The notes beneath the pieces are model-generated. The model saw only the letters and a list, made by a program, of their open reading frames with translations. It did not search any database and had not been told where the DNA came from. Made by a program: the position numbers and the translations under genes. A stretch of 64,000 nucleotides of DNA from Paraburkholderia phenazinium. GTDB lineage: Bacteria; Pseudomonadota; Gammaproteobacteria; Burkholderiales; Burkholderiaceae. The stretch covers positions 496,001 through 560,000 of the forward strand of contig NZ_FSRM01000002.1 in assembly GCF_900141745.1 (NCBI RefSeq), written 5' to 3'. Shown one piece after another: positions 40,714 through 49,543 of this stretch (the first letter of the stretch is position 1; every line of letters starts with the position of its first letter).

Positions 40714-40920
40714 ATGAATCTACCGGGAAAGGTCAATCACCCAGGGGCACCGCGCAGCCGCCAATCCGGTCAGGCCTATGCCGAGTACCTCGTGGTTACC
40801 GCCGCGCTTGCCGGTCTCCTGCTAATGGAGGCGGGCGACACGATGTCCCCGATTGCCGCGCTCATCGCCGGCTTTAAATCGTTCTTTAGTGCTTATAGCT
40901 TCGCTCTTTCGTTGCCCTGA
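40714..40920 (+). CDS. Second small pilin/pseudopilin
   Basis: A 68-residue prepilin-like protein. A 19-residue hydrophilic leader (ending RQSG) is followed by QAYAEYLVVTAALAGLLLMEA: cleavage after G, E at +5, Y at +6 and a single hydrophobic helix, the same pattern as the 37282 pilin. The mature part would be only about 49 residues, close to classical Flp pilins in size. It lies one base after the preceding gene. It may be a minor pilin or tip/base component. Confidence 0.75.
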   Translation: MNLPGKVNHPGAPRSRQSGQAYAEYLVVTAALAGLLLMEAGDTMSPIAALIAGFKSFFSAYSFALSLP

Positions 40921-40941
40921 TCCGGCAAGGATCAATTTGTC

Positions 40942-42051
40942 ATGTTGAAAAAAATCAATTTTCGCTCGCTCCTCGGGAATTCCTGGGTTCTGCTCACGTT
41001 GGCTGTACTGGTCGCAGGTGGCCTGACTTTCCTGCTGTACAAGTATTTGACTGACCGTGAGAACAAGCTCAAAGCCGACATCACGGCTCATCGTGCGCGG
41101 GCTGGCGTCGAGGTGGTTGTGCCCGCACAGGATGTTCCCGTCGGCACGCCGCTAACAAGCAACGACTTCGTCTCGAGGGAAATCGACTCGGACATGGTGT
41201 ACGACGACATGATCCGCGTTGACGACTTCCCCAAGTACCGCGCTTCTCATCTGGTCAAGGCCGTGCGTCGTGGCCTGCCGTTACGCGCCGGCGACATTGA
41301 CGCGCTGCGCGGGCGCGACTTCTCCGACATTCTGCCTGCCGGCCAGCGCGCCGTAACGGTCGAAATCGACACGGTCAACTCGACTGCACTGATGGTGCGT
41401 CCAGGCAATCGAGTCGACGTCTATTGGGTAGGCAAGATCTACCACGAGGGTCAGGCATCCGACGAGAAGAAGATGGCTCAGCTGATCATGCCGGATGTGC
41501 TGGTGCTCGCTACCGGCCAGGACATGAGGGCGCGCGATGCGGGCGAGGCCGCCGGGCCTGACCAGGCCAACGCCAACAGCAGCGCGATGAGCAGGCAGGA
41601 AGGCATGGGTTTCACAACCGTCACGCTGCAGGTGCCGGTGGATGAAGTTGCGCGTGTGGCTCTTGCGCAAAAGATTGGCGGACTCCGCCTGATTTTGCGA
41701 AACGCAGACGACAAGGGCGCAGATGGCCCCGCGCTGGTCAAGGAAAGCGACGTGTTCATGGACCCTGACCGGACCACGACGAACGGCGCCACCAGCGTTC
41801 CGGGTGTCGAGGTGATCACGGGTGGTGGCGTAAGCAGCACGGTGCTGACGCCTCAAGGCTCGTCCTCCGCCGCTCAAGATACGCAGAAGCCCAACCCGAT
41901 GCCGTCAAATGCGACGCAGCCGACTTCCAGCGCGCTCGCCGACCCAGCGGCCGCCGCCGCAAGCCATCAGCCGAGCCTCTACGAGCAGGCCAACGCGATC
42001 GCCCAACAACTGCAGAAAGCCGCTGACCGCAGCACGTCGAAGCAGAATTAA
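40942..42051 (+). CDS. cpaB: Flp pilus assembly protein CpaB/RcpC
   Basis: 369 residues with an N-terminal inner-membrane anchor (SWVLLTLAVLVAGGLTFLLYKYL), then a SAF-type domain (GVEVVVPAQDVPVGTPLTSNDFVSREI ... LVKAVRRGLPLRAGDI) and the RcpC core (AVTVEIDTVNSTALMVRPGNRVDVYWVG). The C-terminus is low complexity. CpaB/RcpC stabilises the secretin and may touch the cell wall. It precedes the secretin gene by 24 bases, the usual order. Confidence 0.9.
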   Translation: MLKKINFRSLLGNSWVLLTLAVLVAGGLTFLLYKYLTDRENKLKADITAHRARAGVEVVVPAQDVPVGTPLTSNDFVSREIDSDMVYDDMIRVDDFPKYRASHLVKAVRRGLPLRAGDIDALRGRDFSDILPAGQRAVTVEIDTVNSTALMVRPGNRVDVYWVGKIYHEGQASDEKKMAQLIMPDVLVLATGQDMRARDAGEAAGPDQANANSSAMSRQEGMGFTTVTLQVPVDEVARVALAQKIGGLRLILRNADDKGADGPALVKESDVFMDPDRTTTNGATSVPGVEVITGGGVSSTVLTPQGSSSAAQDTQKPNPMPSNATQPTSSALADPAAAAASHQPSLYEQANAIAQQLQKAADRSTSKQN

Positions 42052-42075
42052 AGTAAAGAGCACAGGTTTCGAATC

Positions 42076-43776
42076 ATGAAAGTCAACAACAACGCGTCGG
42101 TGTTGCGCCACCGGGTTCTGCCATCCGTTCTCATCGGCCTCCTCTTGTGCAATGCCGCGCCCGCGGCGCTTGCACAGGCTGCTCTATCGTCCGTCAACGA
42201 CACCGCGGCCGCCAACAGCCGTGTGCTCGAAATGTTCCGCGGCGAGGTGCGCATTTTGCATCTGCCCGGCACCATCAAGCGTATCGCGATTGGCAACGGC
42301 AAACTGATTACCGCCAATGTGGTCGACGGTAGTCTGATGTTGCTTGGCGAACAAGATGGCGTCACGTCGCTCGTCGTCTGGAACGAAAAGGGCATCGCGC
42401 TGCAAACCACCGTGCGTATCGCGAAAGCTGAAGTGAATGCGTCGATGGAGCAGTTGCGTGCCGTGCTGAAATCGGTGACGGGGTTACGCATCGACGCGAT
42501 TGGTTCGAACATCGTGCTGTCGGGCGTCGTCCATCGCGATATGGTGTCGATCGTCAAGGCGGCAACGCAAGACATGAAGAACGTGATCGATACCACGACG
42601 GTCGATGAAGGGGACGCGCTCAAGAAGACCATCCACTTCAAGGTGCAGATCATGGAGGTCACCCGAAATGCGCAGAAGAACCTTGGCATCGCATGGGACA
42701 GCAGCTTCAATGGGCCGCAAGTAGGCGGAGCGACCAGCGTTGCGACCGGCGCCGCAAAGGCCGTCACGGCGGGAACCACTTACTTCCTCGCCGGTCTCGC
42801 CTCCAATATCACCTCGCAGATTAACTTCGCCGTCGACAATGGCGATGCCTATCTCCTCGCAGCGCCCGAACTGAACACCAAGAGCGGCGGTACCGCAAGT
42901 TTTCTCGCGGGCGGGGAAGTCCCCATTCCGCAATCCGGCGCACTCGGCACCACCAATGTCGAGTACAAGCCGTACGGTGTCAAGCTGAGCATCATTCCCG
43001 TCGTCGATACGAATAACGTTATCTCCGCGCATCTGACAACCGAAATTAGCCAGATCGATCCTACGGTGACCTACGCCGGCATGCCTGGATTTTTGACCCG
43101 CAGCACGACCTCCGATATTTCGATGCGTGCAGGCGAAACACTCGCCATCTCGGGTCTCGTCAGTTCGGACGCGGTCAATGACAGCAACGGCATGCCGTTC
43201 CTCGGCCAGTTGCCGATCATCGGCCATCTGTTCCGCTCGGACAGCTTCCGCGCGAAGAAAAGCGATCTGGTGATTTTCGTCACGCCAGTTATTTCGGACC
43301 CGGAACTGAGTCCAAATGCAGATCTTCTCGCGCGCGCTGACAATGTAGATCAGCGGTATCGCAAGGAGTATGGCAATCCGAATCCGTTGATCGCAGATAA
43401 GGAGGAGGCCTCGCATATGCCCGCACCGCGTCAGGCCATCGAGCCTACGTCTGCGCTCCTTCCCGCGCCGGTCCGCAGCACCGACGCGGTTGTTGCCCCC
43501 GTCCCCGCTACGCATTCTTTCCCGGCAAGCAGCACGCCAACTCAAAAGGCACCGGCCACGACCGCGGCTCCGGCGCCCACTCCAACTCCCGCTCCGGCTC
43601 CGGCTCCAGTCACAACAGGCGTACCGCCCGCAGGCGTCGCCGAGGCGTTACGCATGTTGAGCGCCGCTCAACATCCACCGGGTTCCCCAGCTAGCGTCCC
43701 GAACGGCACCCAACCGGCGACCAACGGCAAAGTCCCTCCGCAACAGGTCGGCGTGCTCGGTAGCTCAGGCAATTAA
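42076..43776 (+). CDS. cpaC: Tad pilus outer-membrane secretin CpaC/RcpA
   Basis: 566 residues. A signal peptide (to about residue 33, ending ALAQA) is followed by the pilus-secretin N-terminal domain (VLEMFRGEVRILHLPGTIKRIAIGNGKLI, BON-like LRAVLKSVTGLRIDAIGSNIVLSG) and the secretin core (VQIMEVTRNAQKNLGIAWD, LAAPELNTKSGGTASFLAGGEVPIP, EYKPYGVKLSIIPVVD, MPFLGQLPIIGHLFRS, VIFVTPVI). The C-terminal about 130 residues are Pro/Ala-rich and should be disordered. It forms the outer-membrane channel through which the pilus exits. Confidence 0.95.
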   Translation: MKVNNNASVLRHRVLPSVLIGLLLCNAAPAALAQAALSSVNDTAAANSRVLEMFRGEVRILHLPGTIKRIAIGNGKLITANVVDGSLMLLGEQDGVTSLVVWNEKGIALQTTVRIAKAEVNASMEQLRAVLKSVTGLRIDAIGSNIVLSGVVHRDMVSIVKAATQDMKNVIDTTTVDEGDALKKTIHFKVQIMEVTRNAQKNLGIAWDSSFNGPQVGGATSVATGAAKAVTAGTTYFLAGLASNITSQINFAVDNGDAYLLAAPELNTKSGGTASFLAGGEVPIPQSGALGTTNVEYKPYGVKLSIIPVVDTNNVISAHLTTEISQIDPTVTYAGMPGFLTRSTTSDISMRAGETLAISGLVSSDAVNDSNGMPFLGQLPIIGHLFRSDSFRAKKSDLVIFVTPVISDPELSPNADLLARADNVDQRYRKEYGNPNPLIADKEEASHMPAPRQAIEPTSALLPAPVRSTDAVVAPVPATHSFPASSTPTQKAPATTAAPAPTPTPAPAPAPVTTGVPPAGVAEALRMLSAAQHPPGSPASVPNGTQPATNGKVPPQQVGVLGSSGN

Positions 43777-43798
43777 CCGGACGATCCGGAGACTCAAA

Positions 43799-45724
43799 AT
43801 GCTCAATCTACAAGCACACGCGCGCAATGCGCCGGTCCGCACGTTCCAGATCGATCTCGGTTGTACGATCGGCAAAGATGCCAGTTGCGATATCGTGGTG
43901 AAGGGGATGCTTGTCGGCAAGACGCAGGCTCGTATCGTCAGGGAAAGTAACGCCTATTACATCGAGGACCAAGGTGGCATTGCTGCGACGCTCGTCAATG
44001 GATCGCCTGTCACGCGATACGGTCCGCTGAGCGAAGTCGACCAGATCGAGATTGGCAACACGACGATCAAGATCGTCCGTGCCGCTGTCACCGCGCAAGC
44101 TATGCAACCGGTCATGGCGGCGCAAGCGGCTCTCGGCGCGCCACAGGCCAGTTATGGCGGCCACGCCGCGCTGCACCACTCGCCGCCCACGATGGCGCCG
44201 TTTGCACCTGATCCGGCGCTCTCGATACCGGCGAACACAGTGCACGATCTCCTGTCGTCCCACAACGCAACGACCCCAGAACCGCAACTCCACGCAACCC
44301 AGCCGGGCACACCGGCCCACCCGGACCCGTTCGTCGTCCATTCGCCGGCTGCTCGCGAGGGTGCACATGCTGCGGCAATGTCCGCGCGCACACCGTCAGC
44401 GCGCGTCAGAAAGTCGGCGACCGAACCCATGCCCGTCGCACCGATCAACAGCACGGTTGGTATTGAATTGCGCAAACAGGCGCACATGAAAGTCATCGCG
44501 GCGCTCGACTTGCGCCGCCTGAACGTGGCGCGCATGGAAGACGGAGAATTGCGCAAGACCGTCAGTTCGGCACTCGACGACATCTTCGCCCACGATCCGA
44601 CCTTTCACACGAAGGATATTCCGCTAGAGATTCTGAAGAAAAGCGTGTTTGACGAAGTCATTGGCCTGGGTCCGCTCGAAGAGCTCATCGCAGATCCGTC
44701 GATTTCCGAAATCATGGTTAATTGCCACAACGAAATCTTTATCGAGCAAGCTGGGCAGTTGACCCGATCGCCCGTGATCTTCACCGATGACCGTGCCGTA
44801 ATCGGTGCAATCGAACGGATCGTGGCGCCTATTGGCCGCCGTATCGACGAAAGCTCGCCGATGGTCGACGCCCGTCTCGCGGACGGCTCGCGTGTGAACG
44901 CCGTGATCCCACCGCTCGCACTGAAAGGCCCGAGCATCACCATCCGGAAATTCTCCAGGCAAAAGCTGGGAGGTGAGGATCTGATCAAATTCGGCTCTAT
45001 GTCGCCAGATATGCTCGAGTTCTTGCACACTGCTGTCGAGCAAGGCGCCAATATCATCATCTCCGGCGGCACAGGCTCGGGTAAGACGACGTTGCTGAAC
45101 GTCCTCTCGAACTACATTCCCGATAACGAGCGCATCGTCACCGTCGAGGACGCGGCGGAACTGCAGTTGTCCCAACCGAATCTCGTATCACTCGAAGCCC
45201 GTCCCGCCAACATGGAGGGCAAGGGCGCGGTGCCCATCCGTGACCTCGTGAAGAACTGCCTGCGCATGCGTCCTGACCGGATCGTCATCGGCGAATGCCG
45301 GGGCGGGGAAGCATTGGACATGCTGCAAGCAATGAACACCGGTCACGATGGATCGTTGACTACGGCTCACGCCAATACTCCTCGTGACTGCATTGCTCGC
45401 CTCGAAGTGATGACGCTTATGGCTGGGCTCGATCTGCCGGCACAGGCGATTCGCGAACAGATCTGCTCGGCGATCGACATCATCGTCCAGCAGTCCCGCT
45501 TCTCCTGCGGTTCGCGCCGCGTCACGCACATCACAGAAGTGAGTGGCATGGAGTCGGGCGTCATCACGCTACAGGATGTGTTCGTCTTCCGGGAAGAGGG
45601 TTTCGGAGAAAACGGCAAGATTCAAGGCAAATTTGTTCCGACTGCGTATATTCCCGATTTCTATCAGGAGTTGATTCGCAGACGTATTCCGGTCAACACC
45701 GACATCTTTACCGGCGTGGAATGA
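43799..45724 (+). CDS. tadA: Tad pilus assembly ATPase with N-terminal FHA domain
   Basis: 641 residues joining two domains. Residues 1-95 look like an FHA phosphothreonine-binding domain (CTIGKDASCDIVVKGMLVGKTQARIV ... TLVNGSPV ... IEIGNTTIKIV). A low-complexity linker (about 96-220) leads to a complete CpaF/TadA secretion ATPase: VIGLGPLEELIADPSISEIMVN, Walker A GGTGSGKTTLLN (about 423-434), Asp box/ERIVTVEDAAELQL, RIVIGECRGGEALDMLQAMNTGHDGSLTTAHAN. It powers pilus assembly at the inner membrane. An FHA fusion is not the usual TadA architecture; no separate CpaE/TadZ gene is in the operon. A good RBS (GGAG) precedes the ATG. Confidence 0.93.
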   Translation: MLNLQAHARNAPVRTFQIDLGCTIGKDASCDIVVKGMLVGKTQARIVRESNAYYIEDQGGIAATLVNGSPVTRYGPLSEVDQIEIGNTTIKIVRAAVTAQAMQPVMAAQAALGAPQASYGGHAALHHSPPTMAPFAPDPALSIPANTVHDLLSSHNATTPEPQLHATQPGTPAHPDPFVVHSPAAREGAHAAAMSARTPSARVRKSATEPMPVAPINSTVGIELRKQAHMKVIAALDLRRLNVARMEDGELRKTVSSALDDIFAHDPTFHTKDIPLEILKKSVFDEVIGLGPLEELIADPSISEIMVNCHNEIFIEQAGQLTRSPVIFTDDRAVIGAIERIVAPIGRRIDESSPMVDARLADGSRVNAVIPPLALKGPSITIRKFSRQKLGGEDLIKFGSMSPDMLEFLHTAVEQGANIIISGGTGSGKTTLLNVLSNYIPDNERIVTVEDAAELQLSQPNLVSLEARPANMEGKGAVPIRDLVKNCLRMRPDRIVIGECRGGEALDMLQAMNTGHDGSLTTAHANTPRDCIARLEVMTLMAGLDLPAQAIREQICSAIDIIVQQSRFSCGSRRVTHITEVSGMESGVITLQDVFVFREEGFGENGKIQGKFVPTAYIPDFYQELIRRRIPVNTDIFTGVE

Positions 45725-45734
45725 GAGGTCGGTC

Positions 45735-46583
45735 ATGAGTCTCTCCATCATTCTCGGGCTGGCGTTTTTCGGCATCATCTTTCTCATCTGGATAGTCGCC
45801 CGGATGGGTACGTCCACGGTCAAAGCCGGGTCACGCCAGATGGTCGGTGAAATCGAGTCGTCGCTCGCCGATGCCTTCGTGTTCGTGAACCGGCAGAAAA
45901 TGGCCGCGTGGAGCATGGTCGCTATCGTGGGGTTGCCCATTCTTGCGCTCCTGCTAAGCCATAGCATCATCATTGCGCTGGCAACGGTTCCGATCGCGTT
46001 GACGTTGCCCAAGAAGTACCTAGCGCACATGCGCAAAAAGCGCATCGATACGCTCGAGAAGCAATTGCCTGATGCACTCCTGATGCTTTCCGGCGCACTG
46101 CGCGCGGGCGCGAGTTTTCCGACAGCGCTAGAGGCCGTGGTCCACGAAGCCGCCGCGCCGATCTCCCAGGAATTCGACCTGCTGATGCGGGAAATCCGCC
46201 TTGGGATCGATCTGGACGTCGCCATGCGCAACGTCGAGAAGCGCATTCCTGTACCCGATTTCATGATGGTCACAGCCGCTGTTTCCATCGCGCGGGAAGT
46301 GGGCGGAAATCTGGCCGAGGCGTTGGAGTCCGTCGCTCGCACGTTGCGTGAAAAACTGCAGATGGAGGGCAAGATCAAGGCGTTGACATCGCAGGGGCGA
46401 ATGCAGGGCATTGTGATGACCTGTCTGCCATTGTTCCTCATGCTGGTTCTGCGTTTCATGGAGCCAAAGGCAATGGCACCACTGTTCAACCAACCCGTCG
46501 GGTGGGCCACGCTGGCTGTTATCTCCATCATGGAATTTCTCGGCTACAAGTCGATCACCAAGATCACCAACATCGACGTGTGA
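45735..46583 (+). CDS. tadB: Tad pilus inner-membrane platform protein TadB
   Basis: 282 residues with membrane segments near the N-terminus (LSIILGLAFFGIIFLIWIV and SMVAIVGLPILALLLSHSIIIALATVPIAL) and two at the C-terminus. The cytoplasmic T2SS-F domain shows LEKQLPDALLMLSGALRAGASFPTALEAVVHEAAAPISQEFDLLMREIRLGIDLDVAMRNV, the TadB pattern. Together with TadC it forms the assembly platform on which TadA acts. Order TadA-TadB-TadC is standard; TadC begins three bases after its stop. Confidence 0.93.
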   Translation: MSLSIILGLAFFGIIFLIWIVARMGTSTVKAGSRQMVGEIESSLADAFVFVNRQKMAAWSMVAIVGLPILALLLSHSIIIALATVPIALTLPKKYLAHMRKKRIDTLEKQLPDALLMLSGALRAGASFPTALEAVVHEAAAPISQEFDLLMREIRLGIDLDVAMRNVEKRIPVPDFMMVTAAVSIAREVGGNLAEALESVARTLREKLQMEGKIKALTSQGRMQGIVMTCLPLFLMLVLRFMEPKAMAPLFNQPVGWATLAVISIMEFLGYKSITKITNIDV

Positions 46584-46586
46584 CCT

Positions 46587-47468
46587 ATGCTGCTAGTTAT
46601 TGCTTTTGTTATCAGTATCGGCTTGATCGCCTTCATCGCGATTGGCTACAAGTCGATCACCGGTTTGACCGGTTCGATACCGCCAGAAGATCGTACCTTC
46701 CTCGATCCGCTACCAAAGTCGCTGCGGATGGTATGGCCGCTGGTCAACTTCGTCGTGTACCACTTCGGCGATCGGTTCAGCGCGAAGCTCATCGAAAAGA
46801 CCGAACTGCAGTTGCGCCTAACCTCGCTCACGTTCCTGATGAACGCGCGACAGTTTCTTGCGTTGTCCATCATCGTCTCGATTCTGGCGGCGCTGATCTC
46901 CGTCCTGCTCATGCTGGCGCTCGGCATGTTCTCGTTTTTGGTGCTGGTCGGGATGGCCACGCTCGGCTACTTTTATCCGCGTATCTGGACACGGAACGTC
47001 CGGCGCCGCCGTGTGGCGCAAATCCTGAAGCACTTGCCAATCTATCTTGACTTCCTCACCCTTGGGGTCGAGGCCGGTCTTAATATCAACGGTGCGCTGC
47101 AAAAGGCCGTTGAGAAAGGACCTGAGGGACCGTTGCGTTGGGAGTTCGAGCACGTGCTGCGCGACCTGAAGTCCGGCCTGAATCGCTCTGAATCGCTTCG
47201 CCGGTTCGACGACCGGCTTCGTATCAAGGAAGTGACGAACTTCGTCGGCGCAATTGTTCAGGCCGAGCGGATGGGTTCGGGTCTGGCGAAATCGCTACGA
47301 TTTCAATCTGAGCAACGCCGCAGTGAACGCTTTCAACGGGCTGAAAAGCAGGCCATGGAAGCGCCGGTGAAACTCGTGTTTCCACTCTTGTTTTTTATCT
47401 TCCCAATCACCTTCATCGTGCTGGGATTCCCGATTGTGATGAAATTCGTGCAGGAAGGTCTGCTATGA
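46587..47468 (+). CDS. tadC: Tad pilus inner-membrane platform protein TadC
   Basis: 293 residues; T2SS-F family. Hydrophobic segments at the N-terminus (LLVIAFVISIGLIAFIAIGY), in the middle (FLALSIIVSILAALISVLLMLALGMFSFLVLVGMATLGYFYP) and at the end (LVFPLLFFIFPITFIVLGFPIVM). The cytoplasmic domain has RRVAQILKHLPIYLDFLTLGVEAGLNINGALQKAV and VQAERMGSGLAKSLRFQSEQRR. Its stop overlaps the next start (ATGA). Confidence 0.93.
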   Translation: MLLVIAFVISIGLIAFIAIGYKSITGLTGSIPPEDRTFLDPLPKSLRMVWPLVNFVVYHFGDRFSAKLIEKTELQLRLTSLTFLMNARQFLALSIIVSILAALISVLLMLALGMFSFLVLVGMATLGYFYPRIWTRNVRRRRVAQILKHLPIYLDFLTLGVEAGLNINGALQKAVEKGPEGPLRWEFEHVLRDLKSGLNRSESLRRFDDRLRIKEVTNFVGAIVQAERMGSGLAKSLRFQSEQRRSERFQRAEKQAMEAPVKLVFPLLFFIFPITFIVLGFPIVMKFVQEGLL

Positions 47469-47815
47469 AACTGACCCGCCTGCATGTTTGCGGACAGAAG
47501 ACCAGCGTCACGGTCTTCGTGACGGAAACGACGCATGAGCGCATGCGCGGCCTGCTTGGCCGTGACCACTTGCCTCCGGATGAAGCGCTGCTTCTCAAGC
47601 GATGCCGCTCGGTTCATACGTTTGGGATGGAATTCAGCATTGATGTGCTGTTTCTCGACCGGCATGAGCGCATTGTTGCGATTCATCATGACGTGCCGAA
47701 GCGGCGTATGTTGCTTAACCTGCGTGCAACCCAAACCCTTGAGATGTCGGGTGGTGCCGCCCGACTGCATGGACTTTCCGTCGGGGCTTCTCTTGCTTTT
47801 GAGGCGACCGCATGA
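47465..47815 (+). CDS. DUF192 protein within the Tad operon
   Basis: 116 residues, a compact DUF192 domain: VTETTHERMRGLLGRDHLPPDEALLLKRC, then SVHTFGMEFSIDVLFLDRHERIVAIHHDV. The family's function is not established. No signal peptide is visible. It is coupled to TadC upstream (ATGA) and to the TadE-like gene downstream (ATGA), so it is expressed with the pilus. I can only say it is a consistent-looking operon member, not what it does. Confidence 0.88.
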   Translation: MKLTRLHVCGQKTSVTVFVTETTHERMRGLLGRDHLPPDEALLLKRCRSVHTFGMEFSIDVLFLDRHERIVAIHHDVPKRRMLLNLRATQTLEMSGGAARLHGLSVGASLAFEATA

Positions 47816-48645
47816 GTATGTGTGATCGACAAGGCATGCTGCAGCAGTCGCCGTTACGTGGGCCTTCATTGAACCGTCGTGCGCGCTGGGCAGGGCAGTC
47901 GGGCCAGGCGATGGTGGAGTTCATCATCATCGCTCCGGCGTTGCTGTTCGTCTGCTTCGCTATTATCCAGTTCGTGCTGCTTTATCAGGCGAAGTCGACA
48001 CTGGACGTCGCAGTGCTGGAGGCCGCGCGTGAAGGCGCAGTAAACAACGGTTCCATGAAGGCCATGCGCGCGGGTCTTGCTCGCGGTCTTACACCCATCT
48101 ACGCACGCCACGCCGATGCTGACGGCGTCGATGCAGCACTCGCCGCCGCTCAGATCGACGCGAGCAATTTTGCGGTAATTACTGTCATCAGTCCCACTGA
48201 GGCGGCGATACAGGATTTTTCGCAGCCACGCTTCTATCCCGACCAAGGTGTGACGTATAGCGAAATCCCAAATGACTCGCTGATGTATCGCGACTCCACT
48301 ACGTTAGGGCCGGGCTCTCGCATCAACATCCAGGATGCGAACCTGCTCAAGATTCACGTGCACTACTGCTACAACATGTATGTGCCGCTCGCTAGCAAGG
48401 TGATCTACTACGCCGTCAACGTTATTGGCAGCATCGGTACGATGGGCATCCTGACGCACGAACCGGCCAATCAGGATCCATATGGCGCACCTTTAAACGG
48501 CGACGCGCTCTGCAGGACCAAATTGGTGGATGGCATCGCCACGGACCGCTGGCCGCTCTCACTCGATTCGGAAGCGATGGTCCGCATGCAGTCGCCACTG
48601 CGGTATTCAGCGATCAACGACTCTCCGAATCCTACGGGTTTGTGA
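47812..48645 (+). CDS. TadE-like pseudopilin (second copy)
   Basis: 277 residues. A hydrophilic leader is followed by GQSGQAMVEFIIIAPALLFVCFAIIQFVLLYQAK: cleavage after G (GQAMVE with E at +5) and the TadE helix, then the family's YQAKSTLDVAVLEAAREGAV. The long extracytoplasmic remainder contains CYNMYVPLASKVIYY and is not recognised. The start at 47812 overlaps the DUF192 stop; an alternative ATG at 47818 would shorten it by two codons. Its stop overlaps the next gene. Confidence 0.82.
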   Translation: MSMCDRQGMLQQSPLRGPSLNRRARWAGQSGQAMVEFIIIAPALLFVCFAIIQFVLLYQAKSTLDVAVLEAAREGAVNNGSMKAMRAGLARGLTPIYARHADADGVDAALAAAQIDASNFAVITVISPTEAAIQDFSQPRFYPDQGVTYSEIPNDSLMYRDSTTLGPGSRINIQDANLLKIHVHYCYNMYVPLASKVIYYAVNVIGSIGTMGILTHEPANQDPYGAPLNGDALCRTKLVDGIATDRWPLSLDSEAMVRMQSPLRYSAINDSPNPTGL

Positions 48646-49517
48646 TGGCCCGCCGGCTAAGCAGCGTAATGCATTACGCTCACGGCAGTCCGCTGATAGG
48701 GCGTCGCGCCGTGCATCGCGAATTGCCGCGGAAAGCGCGGTGGCATCAACTGCTGCTCCGCATGCTGATGGTGGGTATTACATGCGCGCCGGTCTGCACG
48801 CGAGCAGCCGACTCTTCGGTATTGCGCTCCCGTCAACCGGCTGGCGTTGTGATGGTGATAGGCGGGATGACGGACGGCGACGACAGCGCGCCTCTCTCGC
48901 AAACCCGAGAACCTGTGGTTCAAGTCAAAGGCGTTGCACCGTCTGATGATGGGGGCCATCTGTCCATGATCATGGAGCCCGGCCGCTCGCCTTCAGACTT
49001 ATCGATAGCATCCTCCTCGTCTACCGCGTCCCGTGTAACGGCACTCGCCCCCATGGTCGACGAAATTGGGCGCACCGCCGGCGTGGACAGCGCGCTGCTA
49101 ATGGCGGTGATCGACGTCGAATCCGGTGGAAATGCGCTGGCGGTGTCACGCAAGGGCGCAACCGGGCTCATGCAGTTGATGCCGGACACGGGCGCCCGAC
49201 AAGGTGCCTTAGATCTGTTCAATCCACGGCAAAACGTCGAGGCCGGCGCGCGCTACTTGCGCCAGTTGATGCAGCAGTTTGGCGACCTGCGATTGGCGCT
49301 GGCTGCGTACAATGCCGGTGAAGGTGCGGTGCAGAAGTATGGCGGCCAAATACCGCCCTACGCGGAAACGATGAACTATGTACCACGAGTGATGGCACGT
49401 TATCTTCACTATCGTAACGTAACCGGCTTGCCGAATGGAGCGATTTCAAACTCTGGAACCGATGCGAGCCAAGGCCGCTTTTTGCTGGTCCGGCAAAACG
49501 GCAGAGCGGAAGAGTGA
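48645..49517 (+). CDS. Lytic transglycosylase at the end of the Tad operon
   Basis: About 290 residues. Cleaves glycan strands of peptidoglycan, presumably to open the wall for the pilus. The N-terminal part contains a signal-like hydrophobic segment (WHQLLLRMLMVGITCAPV) and a variable region. The SLT domain spans about residue 120-260: LLMAVIDVESGGNALAVSRKGATGLMQLMPDTGAR with catalytic Glu in DVESGG, LALAAYNAGEGAVQKYGG, and PYAETMNYVPRVMARYL. The start is uncertain: GTG at 48642 or ATG at 48645; the ATG overlaps the preceding TGA as TGATG, so I prefer it. It ends the operon; the convergent Hpt gene starts its stop codon 27 bases later. Confidence 0.9.
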   Translation: MARRLSSVMHYAHGSPLIGRRAVHRELPRKARWHQLLLRMLMVGITCAPVCTRAADSSVLRSRQPAGVVMVIGGMTDGDDSAPLSQTREPVVQVKGVAPSDDGGHLSMIMEPGRSPSDLSIASSSSTASRVTALAPMVDEIGRTAGVDSALLMAVIDVESGGNALAVSRKGATGLMQLMPDTGARQGALDLFNPRQNVEAGARYLRQLMQQFGDLRLALAAYNAGEGAVQKYGGQIPPYAETMNYVPRVMARYLHYRNVTGLPNGAISNSGTDASQGRFLLVRQNGRAEE

Positions 49518-49543
49518 GAAAGACAACGAGCCGTTCTATACGG

